Below are positions 6,062 to 7,080 of a stretch of 7,080 bases of DNA, piece by piece. The position numbers and the translations under genes are program-made. This stretch comes from Methanobacteriota archaeon (GTDB lineage: Archaea > Thermoplasmatota > Thermoplasmata > RBG-16-68-12). The notes below the pieces were generated by a model that was given only the letters and a program-made list of their open reading frames with translations, was not told the origin of the DNA and searched no databases. Within the stretch, counting starts at the first letter, position 1. Each line of letters opens with the position of its first letter. Where the stretch lies: the NCBI GenBank assembly GCA_005878665.1, contig VBLR01000060.1, positions 1-7,080 of the forward strand. The letters are read 5' to 3'.

Positions 6062-6496
6062 GTGCGGGTCCGCCCTTTCGTCCCGAACGACATCCCCGCG
6101 GTCGCGTCGATCGTCCGGGAGGCGTTGCGCGAAAACTATCCGACCTCCCTCTATCTCGATATCCATCGGTGGTGGCGGGACGGCTTCCTCGTCGCCGATC
6201 TCGACGGTCACCCGGTCGGCTTCCTCGCCGCCGTAATCAGCGCCGACGGCCAGGCCCGCATCCTGATGTTCGCGGTCACATCCGGCTTCCGAAAGCGCGG
6301 AATCGGGAGCCAACTCATGAATGCGTTCGTCCAGGTCTGCGCGATGCGGGGCATCCGCCAAATCGAACTCGAGGTACGCATCTCGAACGACGACGCGATT
6401 CGCTTCTACAAGACGTACGGTTTCGAAATCGCGGCGACTCTAGAGAAGTTCTACACGGACGGCGAGGACGGCTATAAAATGATTAAGCGGCTGTGA
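6062..6496 (+). CDS. GNAT-family N-terminal acetyltransferase (RimI/Ard1-like)
   Basis: Transfers acetyl from acetyl-CoA to protein N-termini. From GTG 6062 it has 144 residues; from the alternative ATG 5999 it has 165. The extra 21 residues (MGHETADDRHFQ...) show no family likeness, and family members usually begin just before an RP-x-x-x-D-I segment, here RPFVPNDI, so I prefer 6062. The acetyl-CoA loop is RKRGIGSQL (motif A, R-x-x-G-x-G), preceded by strand ILMFAV. Motif B, ELEVRISNDDAIRFYKTYGFE, matches the RimI/Ard1 signature. The C-terminus KFYTDGEDGYKMIKRL matches the Y-x-DGEDAY-x-M ending of archaeal Ard1/Naa10-like enzymes, which acetylate protein alpha-amino groups co-translationally. 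No partner subunit is adjacent. The gene ends inside a palindrome, 9 bp from the end of the convergent Lon-type gene. Confidence 0.88.
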   Translation: MRVRPFVPNDIPAVASIVREALRENYPTSLYLDIHRWWRDGFLVADLDGHPVGFLAAVISADGQARILMFAVTSGFRKRGIGSQLMNAFVQVCAMRGIRQIELEVRISNDDAIRFYKTYGFEIAATLEKFYTDGEDGYKMIKRL

Positions 6497-6509
6497 CGTG
6501 AGTCGTCAC
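6493..6509. repeat. Palindrome holding the stop codons of both convergent genes
   Basis: GTGACG (6493-6498) and CGTCAC (6504-6509) are perfect complements around TGAGT. The acetyltransferase stop TGA (6494-6496) lies in the left arm and the Lon-type stop (TCA on plus, 6506-6508) in the right arm at the mirror position. Each mRNA could fold the same 6-bp hairpin around its own stop. There is no T-run directly after it on the plus strand. On the minus strand a TTTT run lies about 13 nt beyond the palindrome, at 6476-6479. Confidence 0.5.
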
Positions 6510-7080
6510 TGGTAGCCTTGGACGTCGTCCGCCTTGTGTTCGTTCCAGTAGTGGTACGGCGAGGACTCGCGCTGCGCGGACGAGAGGTCCGTCCCGACGC
6601 CGGCCGTGTACGATCCGTACCGCTCCCGGATCTGGTCTTCGATCGAGCGGGACACCTTGATCGCCCGTTGGACGTGGTCAGCTTCGATCAGCTTCGCCTG
6701 CTCCGTGACCGCGATGTCGCCGGCGGACCGGATGAGTCCGCCGAGCTCGCGCAACCGCAGGCTGAGGGCCTTGTCCTTGTTGTCCAACGTCTTCGCCCGC
6801 CGCCGCGCCTCCTCGACCACGACGCCGACCGCGTCTCGAGAGGCCGGGGGGATTCGCTTGTCCACGGCAATCTCCTGGGCGACGAACTGCGCGAGCTTCG
6901 CGCGATTCGTGTCCGAATCGGGCATCGTCGTCTCGACGAGGATCTCGTATCCGCCTCCGGTGATACGAGAGCGCAACGGCGACAGGATGTGCGGCAGGTC
7001 CTGGATGTTGCACGCGCCGACGAAGATGAAGTCGCACGGGACGCTTTCGACCTTCACGCTCGCGCCCGCGCTCTGCGGAT
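6506..7080 (-). CDS. Lon-type AAA+ ATPase, C-terminal part (5' end missing), no peptidase domain
   Basis: The frame runs to the window edge, so the gene starts beyond 7080; the last 190 residues are visible. They match the end of an archaeal LonB-type AAA+ module. Sensor 1 lies in DFIFVGACNIQDL, and the arginine-finger segment is SPLRSRI. The ITGGGYEILVETTMPD linker comes next. The helical subdomain contains the sensor-2 arginines in LSLRLRELGGLIRSAGDIAV and ends with HVQRAIKVSRSIEDQIRERY. In archaeal LonB a Ser-Lys peptidase domain of about 200 residues normally follows. Here there are only about 38 more residues, ending in YHYWNEHKADDVQGYQ, then TGA (6506-6508). The DNA downstream codes for the acetyltransferase on the other strand. 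The protein may thus be an unfoldase or chaperone-like ATPase, or pair with a separate peptidase. Walker motifs and any membrane insertion lie outside the window. Confidence 0.85.
   Translation of the reverse strand, partial: PQSAGASVKVESVPCDFIFVGACNIQDLPHILSPLRSRITGGGYEILVETTMPDSDTNRAKLAQFVAQEIAVDKRIPPASRDAVGVVVEEARRRAKTLDNKDKALSLRLRELGGLIRSAGDIAVTEQAKLIEADHVQRAIKVSRSIEDQIRERYGSYTAGVGTDLSSAQRESSPYHYWNEHKADDVQGYQ

Noticed and set aside
6472..6480. CTATAAAAT, a strong TATA-like box on plus (and TTTTATAG on minus)
   Set aside because: It encodes the conserved DGEDGYKM ending of the acetyltransferase. No gene starts at the right distance on either strand, so coding constraint explains it.
5999..6505. 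Lon peptidase domain hidden by a frameshift downstream of the Lon-type stop
   Set aside because: I saw no Lon catalytic Ser or Lys motif in the minus-strand frames, and the plus strand carries a complete acetyltransferase with intact motifs.

Overview
The window looks like a piece of a GC-rich euryarchaeal chromosome, most likely a Thermoplasmata-type lineage. The AlaRS has the archaeal sequence type. The Lon fragment, tRNA-G10 methyltransferase, VIT1-like membrane protein and Ard1-like acetyltransferase are all typical archaeal families. Spacers hold archaeal TATA-like boxes, and one gene appears to be leaderless. The lineage is an inference from remembered family sequences, not from a search. 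No mobile element, CRISPR array, tRNA or rRNA was seen.

Layout. (1) Positions 1-2322, plus: the 3' six-sevenths of alaS, cut by the window edge. (2) 2324-2911, plus: a five-helix VIT1/CCC1-like membrane protein starting one base after the alaS stop, so probably cotranscribed. (3) 2912-3199: a spacer of 288 bp with several short perfect inverted repeats and a TATA box. (4) 3200-3430, plus: a 76-residue ribbon-helix-helix protein with a good ribosome binding site. (5) 3521-5005, plus: a site-2-protease-type membrane metalloprotease, probably leaderless, with a C-terminal outer domain carrying five N-glycosylation sequons. (6) 4995-5999, minus: a tRNA guanosine-10 N2-methyltransferase, overlapping the protease gene tail to tail by 11 bp. 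(7) 6062 (or 5999)-6496, plus: a RimI/Ard1-type N-acetyltransferase, divergent from the methyltransferase. (8) 6506-7080, minus: the 3' end of a Lon-type AAA+ gene, convergent with the acetyltransferase.

Most genes are housekeeping: tRNA charging, tRNA modification, protein N-terminal acetylation and membrane proteolysis. The gene order does not form an obvious single pathway. Three points stand out. The Lon-type protein stops right after the AAA+ helical subdomain, with no Ser-Lys peptidase domain encoded downstream. The membrane protease has all its sequons in one extra C-terminal domain. The acetyltransferase and Lon-type genes end inside one perfect palindrome that holds both stop codons. 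I did not find strong evidence of a wholly new multi-gene system.
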